Shown piece by piece: positions 1 to 8,938 of a stretch of 64,000 nt of DNA (the stretch's first letter is position 1; every line of letters starts with the position of its first letter). Under the pieces are notes generated by a model, which worked only from the letters and a program-made list of their open reading frames with translations, was not told the origin of the DNA and did no database searches. Source of the DNA: Gammaproteobacteria bacterium (GTDB lineage: Bacteria; Pseudomonadota; Gammaproteobacteria; Pseudomonadales; Pseudohongiellaceae); assembly GCA_009844085.1 (NCBI GenBank), contig VYCF01000024.1, forward strand, positions 244,329 to 308,328. Reading direction: 5' to 3'. Made by a program: the position numbers and the translations under genes.

Positions 1-1712
1 TTGGATCTCTTCTCGATGACCTTTGGTGTCCATTCCTCGTGGCTCTCAGCGACTGTTCTGGGCATCTGTAACGTACTATTCTCGTACAACTGCGCTTTGG
101 CCTGAAAACTTTTGTTAAATTCTTCGCTGGATCGATTTTCCCTTCTAGTCAGAATCACCATATTGCCGGTGCGATAGATGCATTCCTTTGCGCTTTCCTC
201 CGAAAATGCCTTCCAATCAGACCAGTATTGATCGGATTGCGGCAGTACATGCTCAACAGTGCAGTGATCTCGCCTCAAAATCTCAGAACCAACCTGAAGT
301 TTGGAGTTAATGCCAAATAAGAATCGTAGTGCTTTGGCATTGGTGCGTATTTCCATGTCTGTCATTCGGCGGATAAATCTTGCATTGTCAATCACTTCAT
401 ATTCGTCCGTTCCAGCTAGCTCCTCATAGATATCGAGCGATTGCAAATCAGTTCCCTTGAAAACATCCATGGCAAAATTAGAAAACGCTGCTTCGAATTT
501 GGAGGGTTCAAACTTGGAAGCCACGAAAGTGGTCCTCATCACGAATGAAGTGAGATTTTTTAGGCTACGAGCCACCACCAAGCCAACCTTACGTTTCGCC
601 TCTTTATCCTTTTCTTCAAGGAATCGATGCAACAGAGCGAACACCAAGGGTTGAGTCACCTTATAGTCCTTGAGCTCGCTGAGCAAAACAGTAACGTCTC
701 TATAGCCGGTGGTCTTGGGAAGGTTCGTATTTATTACCGCATCCGGTCTCGAAGACGTAAGTGTCCGAAACAGTTGCATGCTCTCTTGCTTACCCAGTCC
801 GGCGATGAGTCGGTATACGTAGCTCGATGGATCATTTTGTCCAGCAGCTCTTTCTACTTTTTGTCTGGCTTCTCTATAGAACCTGTTCTTCTGTAGATAT
901 CCATACTTGCATTGCAAATAGCATCGGAAATATTCCTGCACATTGCTTGGCCCTAAAACTACGGCTGGCGACTCTAGTCTTTCATGGACAGTCTCCCGGC
1001 GGTTAGGGTCGTACTGGTCAGAAAAATACGAATACAATCGATTACGGATCAAATCGACATCGTCTAGGGGTTTGCCGCGGGCATTCAGTGATTCGAATAC
1101 TGAATTCGCATCCACATCACCGGGCACTTCGAGCATCGACACCTCAACATTTTGCATAACAAAATCTGAAAAGCTCTCGATTGTTCGTCGATCCATTGCT
1201 CCTACGAACATATCGATTACATCCCACGCGGATGTGAGTGCCCCATTGGTTCCAATATCGTGACCTCGAATCAATTGCTGATATGTGGATTTGTTTCGCC
1301 TTGGAGGCTCAATTCTTGGCTTGTACTTGGCAGCGTCAGACAGCTTGAGTATGTGGTAATCAGGCTCGTCAAACAAGGCACGTAGTCCACGTGTCTCTCT
1401 CGCACTATCTGGAGGCAGCATCTTTTCAAAACGACGGCAGAGGGCGGCGATCAGTAAAGACAGTGTTATGAGTCGTTGTTGTCCATCATTGATCCTTAGC
1501 GAAGGTGTCGAGTTCGACTTGACGAGCATTATCGAACCAACGAAATAACATGCTTTATCGGCCTCCGCCGCGTCGTGCAGGTCGGTCAGCAGTTCACCAA
1601 CTTGCTCTACCTTCCAGTCATAGTAGCGCTGATGCCAAGGGACAGTGAAGCATCCCGAACACAGGACTTCTGACACGAGGCGAACCTCGGATGTGATCTT
1701 TGTCTTGCTCAA
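1..1712 (-). CDS. DUF262-DUF1524 (GmrSD/SspE-like) nuclease, C-terminus beyond window
   Basis: Reading on the minus strand gives an uninterrupted frame of about 570 codons that leaves the window at base 1. The N-terminal DUF262 features are visible: FTVPWHQRYYDW near residue 22, FVGSIML, and the nucleotide-handling motif DGQQR at about 76-80. A middle stretch GKPLDDVDLIRNRL is typical of the family. Near residue 488 TVEHVLPQ followed by GNMVIL marks a DUF1524 (HNH-type) nuclease domain. Families with this architecture are type IV modification-dependent restriction enzymes (GmrSD) and SspE, which acts against phage in phosphorothioate-marking hosts. The start is TTG, chosen because AAGGA lies 7 bases upstream and a stop closes the frame just before. 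It follows the DndC/SspD-like gene by 23 bases, so co-transcription is likely. G+C is visibly lower than in the core genes. Assignment to SspE rather than GmrSD is inference from the neighbour. Confidence 0.85.
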   Translation of the reverse strand, partial: MSKTKITSEVRLVSEVLCSGCFTVPWHQRYYDWKVEQVGELLTDLHDAAEADKACYFVGSIMLVKSNSTPSLRINDGQQRLITLSLLIAALCRRFEKMLPPDSARETRGLRALFDEPDYHILKLSDAAKYKPRIEPPRRNKSTYQQLIRGHDIGTNGALTSAWDVIDMFVGAMDRRTIESFSDFVMQNVEVSMLEVPGDVDANSVFESLNARGKPLDDVDLIRNRLYSYFSDQYDPNRRETVHERLESPAVVLGPSNVQEYFRCYLQCKYGYLQKNRFYREARQKVERAAGQNDPSSYVYRLIAGLGKQESMQLFRTLTSSRPDAVINTNLPKTTGYRDVTVLLSELKDYKVTQPLVFALLHRFLEEKDKEAKRKVGLVVARSLKNLTSFVMRTTFVASKFEPSKFEAAFSNFAMDVFKGTDLQSLDIYEELAGTDEYEVIDNARFIRRMTDMEIRTNAKALRFLFGINSKLQVGSEILRRDHCTVEHVLPQSDQYWSDWKAFSEESAKECIYRTGNMVILTRRENRSSEEFNKSFQAKAQLYENSTLQMPRTVAESHEEWTPKVIEKRS

Positions 1713-1735
1713 TGGATCGTCCTTGTCAACTGCAA

Positions 1736-2899
1736 TTAAACAACGGCTTCAAGGCTGCGATGCAATGCCTGGCGCGCATCTTCTTTGATCTCGTCTCTCC
1801 ACCATACGTCTTCGATACAATCGATCTCGGCCGGCAGAATCAACTGCTCGCCTATCTCCGATTCCAGCTCCCTCAGCTTGTTGAGAATCAGCTTGCGAAC
1901 TTCAAGTTTGAATGGTCCCAGGATTGGGCTCCCGTCCTCGCGATATTCGACATTTCCGTTTCGTCGCACAGGCAATCGATTTTCCTTGTCTTCCCTAAGT
2001 TCCAACAGCCACTCTCTAAAATCGAATAGTGCTTCCAATTTGTCGGTTTCACCGTGGCCGGAGTCTATCAGCCCTTTGAGGCTCCGGTCCTTCTGGACAA
2101 CAGTACAGGTCCAGCAGCCAAATCGTGGCGACGTGCTGCCGCAGGAAGGAGCCTGTTCCTTCGTGACGACTAAAGGACACTCCCCTCCCCCCGCATTGCG
2201 ATACAGGGTAATCAAGCGCCGATGGGTGCCCCCCCATGGTGGATTCCGTTGCATAAGCGTCATCCACACGTCGTTGTCTTCCAAGTCGGCCAGCGGCGCA
2301 AACATCTGGCAGCCCTCGACTAAACCTTGCGGATTCAATTTCTGGGCGGAAACACCTCGGTTGTTCATCGCGCGCCGGCGATTGTCCGACTCCGCGCGCC
2401 GCGTGCCGATCAGCAAAATGGCGCCGTTGAACTCCTGCGTGAGCCGAAGGATCAGCTTATTCGTCGGCGAGATTTTCATCCGGTCGGTACACCAGCGAAA
2501 ATTCCTGGTGGGCGGAATGTAGCCCCTCCCAATGACACTGACCCAGAAAGTCTGATCAATGCATGGCGTCGTAACTTCAGTTGAGATGGGGAGGCCCGAT
2601 TTGCCCCCAGCGAGATCGATTTGGCGCAGCGAATTTCGGAGATGATTGATGACGAGCGGAGATTCCACCAGTGTATCGTTGCCTACCACCAGAACCTGGC
2701 GGCCTCTCTGCTTCAGCGGAAGCTCCGCGATGACCTCCCAGACCAGTTGTAGCAGCAGGGTAGAATCCTTGCCGCCCGAATACGCAACGATCCAAGGATA
2801 GCTATGAGCCTCCAGGTACTCGGACCGAATGACTCCTTTGATGTCCTCAAGGCGAGAGGGTAAGTCTGAGATCGAAATGGGAACGGCTGGCTGTGTCAT
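1736..2899 (-). CDS. dndC: DndC/SspD-like phosphoadenosine-phosphosulfate-reductase family sulfurtransferase
   Basis: A PP-loop ATP pyrophosphatase of the DndC type, which activates and passes sulfur to the DNA backbone in phosphorothioation systems. Residues 41-46 are the PP-loop SGGKDS. Cysteines at about 241, 253, 262 and 265 (ending FGCWTCTVV) are the DndC-type iron-sulfur ligands. FAPLADLEDNDVW and PPWGGTHRRL are further family signatures. At 387 residues it is shorter than the DndC proteins I know (about 460-540), so it could equally be SspD, the single-strand phosphorothioation homologue; the symbol is therefore tentative. No dndB, dndD, dndE or sspB/sspC is visible between it and the tRNA-Lys; partners could lie beyond the left edge. 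It is the first gene of a two-gene unit with the DUF262 nuclease. Confidence 0.8.
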   Translation of the reverse strand: MTQPAVPISISDLPSRLEDIKGVIRSEYLEAHSYPWIVAYSGGKDSTLLLQLVWEVIAELPLKQRGRQVLVVGNDTLVESPLVINHLRNSLRQIDLAGGKSGLPISTEVTTPCIDQTFWVSVIGRGYIPPTRNFRWCTDRMKISPTNKLILRLTQEFNGAILLIGTRRAESDNRRRAMNNRGVSAQKLNPQGLVEGCQMFAPLADLEDNDVWMTLMQRNPPWGGTHRRLITLYRNAGGGECPLVVTKEQAPSCGSTSPRFGCWTCTVVQKDRSLKGLIDSGHGETDKLEALFDFREWLLELREDKENRLPVRRNGNVEYREDGSPILGPFKLEVRKLILNKLRELESEIGEQLILPAEIDCIEDVWWRDEIKEDARQALHRSLEAVV

Positions 2900-3206
2900 A
2901 TCCTGTTGCGGCTCCTTTCCGCTAAATCCATGGAAACCCTGAGTGTGCGACCAAATGGTATACGCATATCTTCCGGTTAGCCATGAATCCAGAGAAAATA
3001 AATCGGCCCGCTTCTGGGAGTCTACATAACCCCGCGAAAGCTCGTCCGCTGCAACTCCGAATTGCTACCACCAACAGCATCTAGAAGGGTTATCGGCCTA
3101 CACTCCGATTACTTCGATGACCCTGCGTACGGCAGGAAACTTTCAAAAACCGCCTACGCAACGTATTTCGAAACCACGCAACGTGGGATCTGCACAATGT
3201 GAGTCG
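2900..3206. other. Intergenic region upstream of the dndC-like gene
   Basis: Upstream region of the defence pair. No open frame with recognisable similarity is visible; the small frames here are short and carry no family signature. It should hold the promoter of the minus-strand dndC-like gene. I see no integrase gene and no obvious second copy of the tRNA-Lys 3' end. Confidence 0.5.
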
Positions 3207-3312
3207 CCGTCGGGCTGTGGAGGGTGCAGCGGGCGTGCGAGGCAGGGATGCCGAGCCCGAAGCCTACAGGGACGTATTTACGGCGTCCGCTGCACCCTCC
3301 ACAGCCCGACGG
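3207..3312. repeat. 106-bp palindromic element with perfect 26-bp inverted arms
   Basis: The left arm (3207-3232) starts CCGTCGGGCTGTGGAGG and the right arm (3287-3312) is its exact reverse complement over 26 bases. They enclose a 54-base centre that includes GACGTATTTACGGCG. The symmetry stops abruptly at both ends, and I see no target-site duplication. It could be a MITE-like or REP-like dispersed repeat, or a very stable RNA hairpin downstream of tRNA-Lys. From memory I associate similar centres with dispersed gammaproteobacterial intergenic repeats, unverified. No second copy is visible in this window. Confidence 0.75.
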
Positions 3313-3350
3313 TGACGGATCGGAGCCACAAATCGTCAAGAAAAGGGAAG

Positions 3351-3426
3351 TGGTGGGTCGTATAGGATTCGAACCTATGACCAAAAGGTTAAAAGCCTTC
3401 TGCTCTACCAACTGAGCTAACGACCC
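3351..3426 (-). tRNA. tRNA-Lys (anticodon UUU)
   Basis: The reverse complement folds as a standard 76-base tRNA: acceptor GGGTCGT/ACGACCC, D-arm GCTC-AGTTGGTA-GAGC, anticodon arm GAAGG-CTTTTAA-CCTTT (anticodon TTT), TpsiC arm ATAGG-TTCGAAT-CCTAT, discriminator A and encoded CCA. It follows queC in the same orientation, as in Pseudomonas, where this tRNA-Lys is a known genomic-island insertion site. The accessory genes to its left lie at its 3' end, the side used by tRNA-targeting integrases. Confidence 0.97.
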
Positions 3427-3462
3427 GCGGAGGGCGCAATCTTACTACCAAATCAGAAAAAC

Positions 3463-4140
3463 TCAAGCCGGGCGATAGCGTGTCGGATCCGCGATGCCGG
3501 CTGCCGCGAAGCCCTCGCGGCGCAGCCGGCAACTGTCGCATTGACCGCAGGCCAGGCCCTGCTCGTCGGCCTGATAGCAAGACAGCGTGTCGGCGTAATC
3601 CACCCCGAGTTCCGTTCCGGCGCGAATGATCTCCGCCTTGCTCATGTGAATCAGCGGCGCTTCCAGGGTGATCTTCCTGCCTTCGACGCCGGCCTTGGTG
3701 GCGACATCCACGAGTTGCTGGAACGCCTCGATGTATTCGGGCCTGCAGTCGGGGTAGCCCGAATAGTCAAGGGCGTTTACGCCGATGAAAATGGCGCCGG
3801 CGCCGATGACTTCGGCCCAGGCGAGCGCGTTGGAAAGAAAGATCGTGTTGCGGGCGGGTACGTAGGTTGCCGGGATTCCTTCACTGGGCGACTCGGGAAC
3901 CCTGATATTGCTGTCGGTCAGGGCCGAGCCGCCGAACTGTCCGAGCGGCAGCTTGAGCACGCGATGCTCGACGACTTCCTGATTCCGCGCCTGCCGCCTG
4001 GCCGACTCGACCTCGGCCGCCGAGCGTTGGCCGTAATCGAAACTGAGCGCGTGACAGCGGTAACCGCGCTTTGCCGCAATAGCCAGGCAAGTCGCCGAAT
4101 CGAGTCCGCCGGAGAGCAGCACTACCGCCGATTGCCGCAT
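3463..4140 (-). CDS. queC: 7-cyano-7-deazaguanine synthase QueC
   Basis: Makes preQ0 from 7-carboxy-7-deazaguanine, ATP and ammonia, the step after QueE in queuosine/deazaguanine synthesis. The 225-residue length is typical. The PP-loop SGGLDS is at residues 10-15, and cysteines 188, 198, 201 and 204 form the C-terminal zinc site (ACGQCDSC). It lies 23 bases downstream of queE and is the last gene of the Tol-Pal-Que run before tRNA-Lys. Confidence 0.97.
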   Translation of the reverse strand: MRQSAVVLLSGGLDSATCLAIAAKRGYRCHALSFDYGQRSAAEVESARRQARNQEVVEHRVLKLPLGQFGGSALTDSNIRVPESPSEGIPATYVPARNTIFLSNALAWAEVIGAGAIFIGVNALDYSGYPDCRPEYIEAFQQLVDVATKAGVEGRKITLEAPLIHMSKAEIIRAGTELGVDYADTLSCYQADEQGLACGQCDSCRLRREGFAAAGIADPTRYRPA

Positions 4141-4163
4141 CGGATATCCTCCCTTGCCCCGGC

Positions 4164-4802
4164 CTAGCGTCCCGGTTCCGAATTCCAGAGCACCTTGTGC
4201 AACTGGATCTGCATCCGCACCGGCAAACGGTCATCGAGAATCCATTGCGCGAGTTGCGCCGGATCGAGTTCTTCGTGGGAAGGCGAGAACAGCACGTCGT
4301 CGATGCGCTCGGCAAGTCCGAATTTCCTGACCTGCCACGCGCTCCATTCGTAGTCCTTGCGGTCGCAGATCACGAATTTGACCTGGTCGGTAGCGCGCAG
4401 GTGTTGCAAATTTTCGTATCGATTACGATGCGATTCGCGAGAACCCGGCGTTTTCAGGTCCATGACTATACAAACCCGGGGGTCGACCTCTTCCACCGGC
4501 ATGGCGCCGCCGGTTTCCAGTGAAACCTCGAAGTCTCGATCACACAGCGCCTTGAGCAGATCGAGACACTCCGGCTGGGCCAGCGGTTCGCCGCCGGTCA
4601 CGGTTACATGGCGGCAATTCCAGGAGGCGACCCGGTCGAGGATGTTCTCGAGTCCCATCAGTTCGCCACCGCTGAACGCATAGGCGGTATCGCAATAGAC
4701 GCAGCGCAATGGGCAACCGGTCAGACGTACGAATACCGTCGGAATGCCCATGGTCCGGGTCTCCCCTTGCAGGGAATGGAAGATTTCGGTGATTCGGATC
4801 AA
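4164..4802 (-). CDS. queE: 7-carboxy-7-deazaguanine synthase QueE
   Basis: Radical-SAM enzyme converting 6-carboxytetrahydropterin to 7-carboxy-7-deazaguanine. The SAM/4Fe-4S cysteines are C30, C34 and C37 in GCPLRCVYC, and the N-terminal [10 protein letters not shown] is the QueE hallmark. The start is TTG, overlapping the cpoB stop as TTGA; a later ATG would remove the conserved N-terminus and no in-frame ATG or GTG precedes it. Translational coupling to cpoB is likely. No queD or queF is visible nearby. Confidence 0.96.
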   Translation of the reverse strand: MIRITEIFHSLQGETRTMGIPTVFVRLTGCPLRCVYCDTAYAFSGGELMGLENILDRVASWNCRHVTVTGGEPLAQPECLDLLKALCDRDFEVSLETGGAMPVEEVDPRVCIVMDLKTPGSRESHRNRYENLQHLRATDQVKFVICDRKDYEWSAWQVRKFGLAERIDDVLFSPSHEELDPAQLAQWILDDRLPVRMQIQLHKVLWNSEPGR

Positions 4803-5677
4803 TCGAGTGACTGAAGGTTGGAGTCGGCGAGATTCGCGACTCCGGTGTTAGGGTAGCTGCGCTTGATGTCGTTGAAGAGATTTCGGGCTCGCGAGGTATC
4901 GCCGAGACGCTGAAAGGCTTGCCCGAGACCGTACATCGCATCGGGCAATTTCGGCGAGTCACCGTACTCGTTCAATATGATTTCATAGGAATCCCTGGCT
5001 TCGTCGAATCGGCCCAGATAAAGATACGACTGGCCTTTCCAGTAATGCGCGTTGGCGACGAATCTGCCCTCGGGATAGACGCTGAGATATTGATCGAACT
5101 CGGCGATGGAGCGCTCGAAATTCTCGTTGATCGCGGACTCATAGGCCATCTGGTAGAGTTGCTGCTCGCTCAGTACGACCGGTGGCAATGTCGATATGCG
5201 GCCGCGCCTCGGAACGGGATCGGCCGCTGCGGGTGAAGCGGATTCCGCATTCGCCGGATCCGGCGAAGCCGCCGGAGGCGACTCCGCCAATGAAGGCGGG
5301 GTTGTCTCGGAGGGAGTGGTTTGCGCCGGCGAATTCGCGTCCGGAACAGCCGTGACAGGCGCCGCGCCGTTTTCCAGCGCCTGCAGCCGCTCGTCCATAT
5401 CGGTATAACGATTCAGGGAATCGCGCTGCAGCCTGCGCAGTTCGAATCCCTGTTCTTCGACCAGTGCGCGCAGGGCCTGCAATTCCGCGCGCATCTGGTT
5501 GTTCTGATCGAGCAGCAGCGACAGCGCGTCGTTATTGGCGCCGGCCGCCCCCCCTGCTTGAGTCTGGTTCTGGCCCGGGAACAATGGGCGCTCCTGCGCA
5601 GGCAACATCGCTGCCGCTAGCAGCAGGAATGCGCCGGTCAGAATCCTCGAACCGTCAAGCAGCAGGCCCCTGCTCAT
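4799..5677 (-). CDS. cpoB: Tol-Pal system coordinator CpoB (YbgF)
   Basis: Periplasmic protein that links peptidoglycan synthesis to Tol-Pal-driven outer-membrane constriction at division. A signal peptide with core GAFLLLAAAMLPAQ is followed by a coiled-coil segment (about residues 50-105, LLDQNNQMRAELQALRALVE), a Pro/Ala/Ser linker and three C-terminal TPR-like units (for example YWKGQSYLYLGRFDEARDSY). The length of 292 residues fits the family. It sits between pal and queE, its standard place. Confidence 0.94.
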   Translation of the reverse strand: MSRGLLLDGSRILTGAFLLLAAAMLPAQERPLFPGQNQTQAGGAAGANNDALSLLLDQNNQMRAELQALRALVEEQGFELRRLQRDSLNRYTDMDERLQALENGAAPVTAVPDANSPAQTTPSETTPPSLAESPPAASPDPANAESASPAAADPVPRRGRISTLPPVVLSEQQLYQMAYESAINENFERSIAEFDQYLSVYPEGRFVANAHYWKGQSYLYLGRFDEARDSYEIILNEYGDSPKLPDAMYGLGQAFQRLGDTSRARNLFNDIKRSYPNTGVANLADSNLQSLD

Positions 5678-5700
5678 TATTTCGACCTGGACGACCTTGA

Positions 5701-6231
5701 CTATCTGCCGACGATTTCGACGCGCCGGTTGGCCGCGTAGGCAGTCTCGTTCGTACCGGTCTCAGCCGGCCGCTCCTCGCCGTAACTGACCACTTCGATC
5801 TGGGCCCGGGACGCGCCGTTCACGATCAGATAATTGAGTATGCCGTTCGCCCGGCGCTCGCCGAGCGCGAGGTTGTATTCGCGCGTGCCGCGCTCGTCGG
5901 CGTGGCCCTCCAGCCGGATCTGGCGACCGGGATTACCGGCGAGATCACGAGCGTGATACGTCAGCGTTTCCCGATCTTCGGCCTTGAATTCGGCCACGTC
6001 GAAATCGAAGTAGAAAACCGTGGTGCGCAATGCTTCCTCCATCGCGATTTCCTCGGCCGTAAGCGGCGGAGGCTCACTGGTCCCGCTGGTTTGCGCGGAA
6101 CTGCCGGTATCGCTTTCTCCTCCGGCGGTCTGTTGATCATCCACATCTTCGGTGGAACTGCATGCCGCGAACAATGTCAGCGAAAATACCAGCAATGCCG
6201 CCCTGAAGATCGAATAGCTCTGTGTACCCAC
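5701..6231 (-). CDS. pal: Peptidoglycan-associated lipoprotein Pal
   Basis: Outer-membrane lipoprotein that binds peptidoglycan and TolB. The lipobox LFAAC ends a short signal (ALLVFSLTLFAAC). An OmpA-like domain follows, with EGHADERGTREYNLALGERR and a C-terminal NRRVEIV. I place the start at a GTG (protein VGTQSYSIFR..., first residue Met) because GGAGG sits 8 bases upstream; a longer ATG-started frame from 6285 would add 18 residues ahead of the signal peptide. The 103-base gap to tolB may hold a separate promoter. Confidence 0.95.
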   Translation of the reverse strand: MGTQSYSIFRAALLVFSLTLFAACSSTEDVDDQQTAGGESDTGSSAQTSGTSEPPPLTAEEIAMEEALRTTVFYFDFDVAEFKAEDRETLTYHARDLAGNPGRQIRLEGHADERGTREYNLALGERRANGILNYLIVNGASRAQIEVVSYGEERPAETGTNETAYAANRRVEIVGR

Positions 6232-6334
6232 TCTTAGCGTCCTCCAACAACAAATTTTTATGCTTGATCGCCGCCCGTCGATCATGTCGATTCAACCGGC
6301 CACAACATCCTTTTCGACCGCAAGCAAACAACAT

Positions 6335-7648
6335 TTAATTAAGGAACGGAGACCATGCAGGTTCTCGCACGTCACCTTGTGCCGATGGTAAACGGAACTT
6401 CACCAGACCGTCAATGGAAACAGCGTCGAGAACGCCTCTTCCCTGGTACTTCGTCGCGTACATGATCATGCTGCCGTTCGGCGCCAGACTCGGCGATTCG
6501 TCGAGCGAGGTATCGGTCAATGTGATCACGCGCAGGGTCTCGACGTTAATGATCGCGATCTGGTAAGTCGGGCTTTGCCGCGTCTCCCGGCGAACGTGCA
6601 CCAGGTTGTTGCCGTCGGGCAGAAATCTGGCCTTGGCGCACTGGAAACAATCGTAGGTGAGCCGTTCCACGTCGAAGGAACTCGCGCCCACTTCGATCTG
6701 GTAGATCTGCGGCTGTCCCGTGCGGTCCGACATGAAGACGATCGACCGCCCGTCCGGGGTCCAGCTCGGCTCGGTGTCGATGGCGGGATGATCGGTGACC
6801 CGTATCAATTCGTTGCTGCGCAGATCCTGCACATAGATGTCGGGGCTGCCGTCCTTGGACAGCACCATGGCCAGCATGTTGCCGTCGGGAGAATAGACCG
6901 GCGAACTGTTGATGCCCGGATAATTGGTGATCTGGCGGCGCTGGCCGGTGGCGATGTTCTGCGTGTAGATCCGCGGCAGATCGGTCTCGAAGGAAACGTA
7001 CGCGACTTCTTCGGCGTCCGGCGACCAGTTCGGCGACATGATGGGCTCCTGGGAGCGCAGCAGCACCTGGGGACGGCGTCCGTCGTAATCGGCCTTTTCG
7101 AGCCGGAAGCTGGTATTGCCGCCGGGCGCCCGTTCGGCGACGACATAAAGGATCTGCGTGGTAAATGCGCCGCGGAGGCCGGTCACCTGCTCATAGACGA
7201 TATTGCTGATTTCATGGCCGATGTCGCGTAGTTGCGAAATGCTTCCGCTGAGCACTTCACCGGCGAGCAGCAATTCGCGGTTGACGTCGAAGAACTCGTA
7301 CTGGACCTGCACCAACTGGCTGCCGGGCGTGCCTGTGACCTTTCCCACGAGCAGATAATCCTGCGCCATTACCTGCCAGTCGCGGAAAAAGACCTCGCTT
7401 TGTTCGCTCGGCATGCTGAGCAGGTTCTCGCGCTCGAGCGCGCGGAACTCGCCTACCTGCTCAAGGTCGTTCGCGACGACCCGGGCCACGTCTTCCGCCC
7501 CGAAACCTATGCCGGCGGTCTGGAACGGCACTACGGCGATGGGGATGGGGTCATCGACGCCCTGGGTGATCTGGATGCTGAGCTGCGCGTGCGCCGCGGC
7601 GTTCGCGGCCAACAGGATGATCGCCATCAGCGAACGACAGGTTTTCAA
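6335..7648 (-). CDS. tolB: Tol-Pal translocation protein TolB
   Basis: Periplasmic protein that interacts with Pal and TolA in outer-membrane constriction. A signal peptide ends AAAHAQ. An N-terminal alpha/beta domain (IPIAVVPFQTAGIGF) and a six-bladed beta-propeller with SPDG/TPDG-type repeats (NWSPDAEEVAYVS, SSPVYSPDGNMLAMV, SWTPDGRSIVFMS) follow. The start is TTG overlapping the tolA stop (TTGA), with GAGGA 9 bases upstream. Confidence 0.96.
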   Translation of the reverse strand: MKTCRSLMAIILLAANAAAHAQLSIQITQGVDDPIPIAVVPFQTAGIGFGAEDVARVVANDLEQVGEFRALERENLLSMPSEQSEVFFRDWQVMAQDYLLVGKVTGTPGSQLVQVQYEFFDVNRELLLAGEVLSGSISQLRDIGHEISNIVYEQVTGLRGAFTTQILYVVAERAPGGNTSFRLEKADYDGRRPQVLLRSQEPIMSPNWSPDAEEVAYVSFETDLPRIYTQNIATGQRRQITNYPGINSSPVYSPDGNMLAMVLSKDGSPDIYVQDLRSNELIRVTDHPAIDTEPSWTPDGRSIVFMSDRTGQPQIYQIEVGASSFDVERLTYDCFQCAKARFLPDGNNLVHVRRETRQSPTYQIAIINVETLRVITLTDTSLDESPSLAPNGSMIMYATKYQGRGVLDAVSIDGLVKFRLPSAQGDVREPAWSPFLN

Positions 7649-8472
7649 TTGAGTAGATCCTCGGGTTCGAATATCAGGGACAAAGATCGAAAATTCGCGT
7701 TAAAGATATTGATCGGCATTTGCTGCAATTCGCTGAATGGCTGGGCGCGATACACCGCGGTTTCGGCCGAACGGTCGAAGGCGGGGTCGCCGCTGGACGT
7801 AACGATCACGACGTCGGTCACCTCGCCCGTCGGCAACATGCCGACCTGCAATACCGCGCGCATGCCGTTGCGCGCGCTCGGCGGCCGCGACCAGTTCTCC
7901 TCCACGATCTGCTGAATCAGCGCGACGCCGCTCTGGACGACTTCGAACTCGGTCCTGGCCGCCGCGGCTGCGGCCTCTTCCGCCAATCGGGCGCGTTCGG
8001 CTTCTTCCTGCTGCCGCCGACGCTCCTGCTCGGCGAGCTCGCGCTGACGCTGGTTTTCTTGTTCCCGTTCGGCCTCGCGCCGGCGTTCTTCTTCAAGCAG
8101 CCGTTGCCGCTCTTCCTCGTCAAGCAGGCGCTGCCGTTCGAGTTGCTGCTGGCGCAGCCGCTCGGCCTCTTCCTGACGCAGGCGCTCTTCCTCAAGTTCG
8201 CGCTGGCGATCCGCTTCTTCCTGTTGCCGCTGCTGTTCCGCCTCCTGCTGTAGCTGGCGTTGCCGGCGTTCAAGCCGCTCGCGCGTCTGCGGATTCTCGT
8301 CGATAAACAGGGACTTGATGATCGTCGGCTGCACGAGTTCGAATTCGCTCGAATCGCTGGCGGTATTCCAGTACACGATGAAGCCGAGCACCAGGCAGTG
8401 CAGCGCCACCGCGGCCACCGCCGAAAACGGGTAGCCGTTGAAGCCGATGAGATAGCGAAAAGCGGAATGCAA
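7645..8472 (-). CDS. tolA: Cell-envelope integrity protein TolA
   Basis: Inner-membrane protein spanning the periplasm to couple TolQR energy to Pal/TolB. One membrane segment lies at about residues 16-38 (SAVAAVALHCLVLGFIVYW). A long Glu/Arg/Gln helical coiled-coil rod runs over about residues 57-165. The compact C-terminal domain contains VEENWSRPPSARNGMRAVLQ. At 275 residues the rod is shorter than in E. coli (421). The start is TTG with GAGGTG just upstream. Confidence 0.95.
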   Translation of the reverse strand: MHSAFRYLIGFNGYPFSAVAAVALHCLVLGFIVYWNTASDSSEFELVQPTIIKSLFIDENPQTRERLERRQRQLQQEAEQQRQQEEADRQRELEEERLRQEEAERLRQQQLERQRLLDEEERQRLLEEERRREAEREQENQRQRELAEQERRRQQEEAERARLAEEAAAAAARTEFEVVQSGVALIQQIVEENWSRPPSARNGMRAVLQVGMLPTGEVTDVVIVTSSGDPAFDRSAETAVYRAQPFSELQQMPINIFNANFRSLSLIFEPEDLLN

Positions 8473-8481
8473 GGCTTCACC

Positions 8482-8925
8482 TCATGGCAATTCAGTCAGC
8501 GGCTGAGTGATGAAATTGGGATTCTCCACGCCCGCGTTCTGCAAGGCGGTGATGAGATTGATCATCGCGCCCCAGGTCGCGTTCGTGTCGCCTTCTATCA
8601 GCACCTGCACCGTCGGATTCGCGTTCAGGATCTGACCTGTCTGCCGGGCCACCGTTTCCAGGTCCAGCGATTGCCTGTCTTCGCCCGTCGCGCCAAGGCT
8701 GAGGAAATATTCGCCGGCCGAGGTGATGGTGACGACCAGTGTCTCCAGATTCTCATCGAGATCCAGCGGTTCGTTGTTCGCTTCCGGCAGTTCGACTTCG
8801 ATTCCCTGATTGAGCAGCGGCGCGGTAATCATGAACACGATCAGCAGCACGAGCATCACATCGATATACGGTACCACGTTGATCTCGCTCATGGGACGGC
8901 GTTTCTTGCGCGCCAGGATTTCCAT
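8482..8925 (-). CDS. tolR: Tol-Pal energizer subunit TolR
   Basis: ExbD-like partner of TolQ in the proton channel. The single membrane segment holds the proton-relay Asp in NVVPYIDVMLVLLIVFMITA. The periplasmic domain ends VLIEGDTNATWGAMINLITA. The 147-residue length is normal. It sits between tolQ (13 bases upstream) and tolA (9 bases downstream), consistent with one transcript. Confidence 0.96.
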   Translation of the reverse strand: MEILARKKRRPMSEINVVPYIDVMLVLLIVFMITAPLLNQGIEVELPEANNEPLDLDENLETLVVTITSAGEYFLSLGATGEDRQSLDLETVARQTGQILNANPTVQVLIEGDTNATWGAMINLITALQNAGVENPNFITQPLTELP

Positions 8926-8938
8926 GCCGGATCCCCGA

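Noticed and set aside
3207..3312. Palindromic element as an insertion-sequence end pair or CRISPR repeat
   Set aside because: No transposase between the arms, only 54 bases of centre, no target duplication and no repeat-spacer periodicity.
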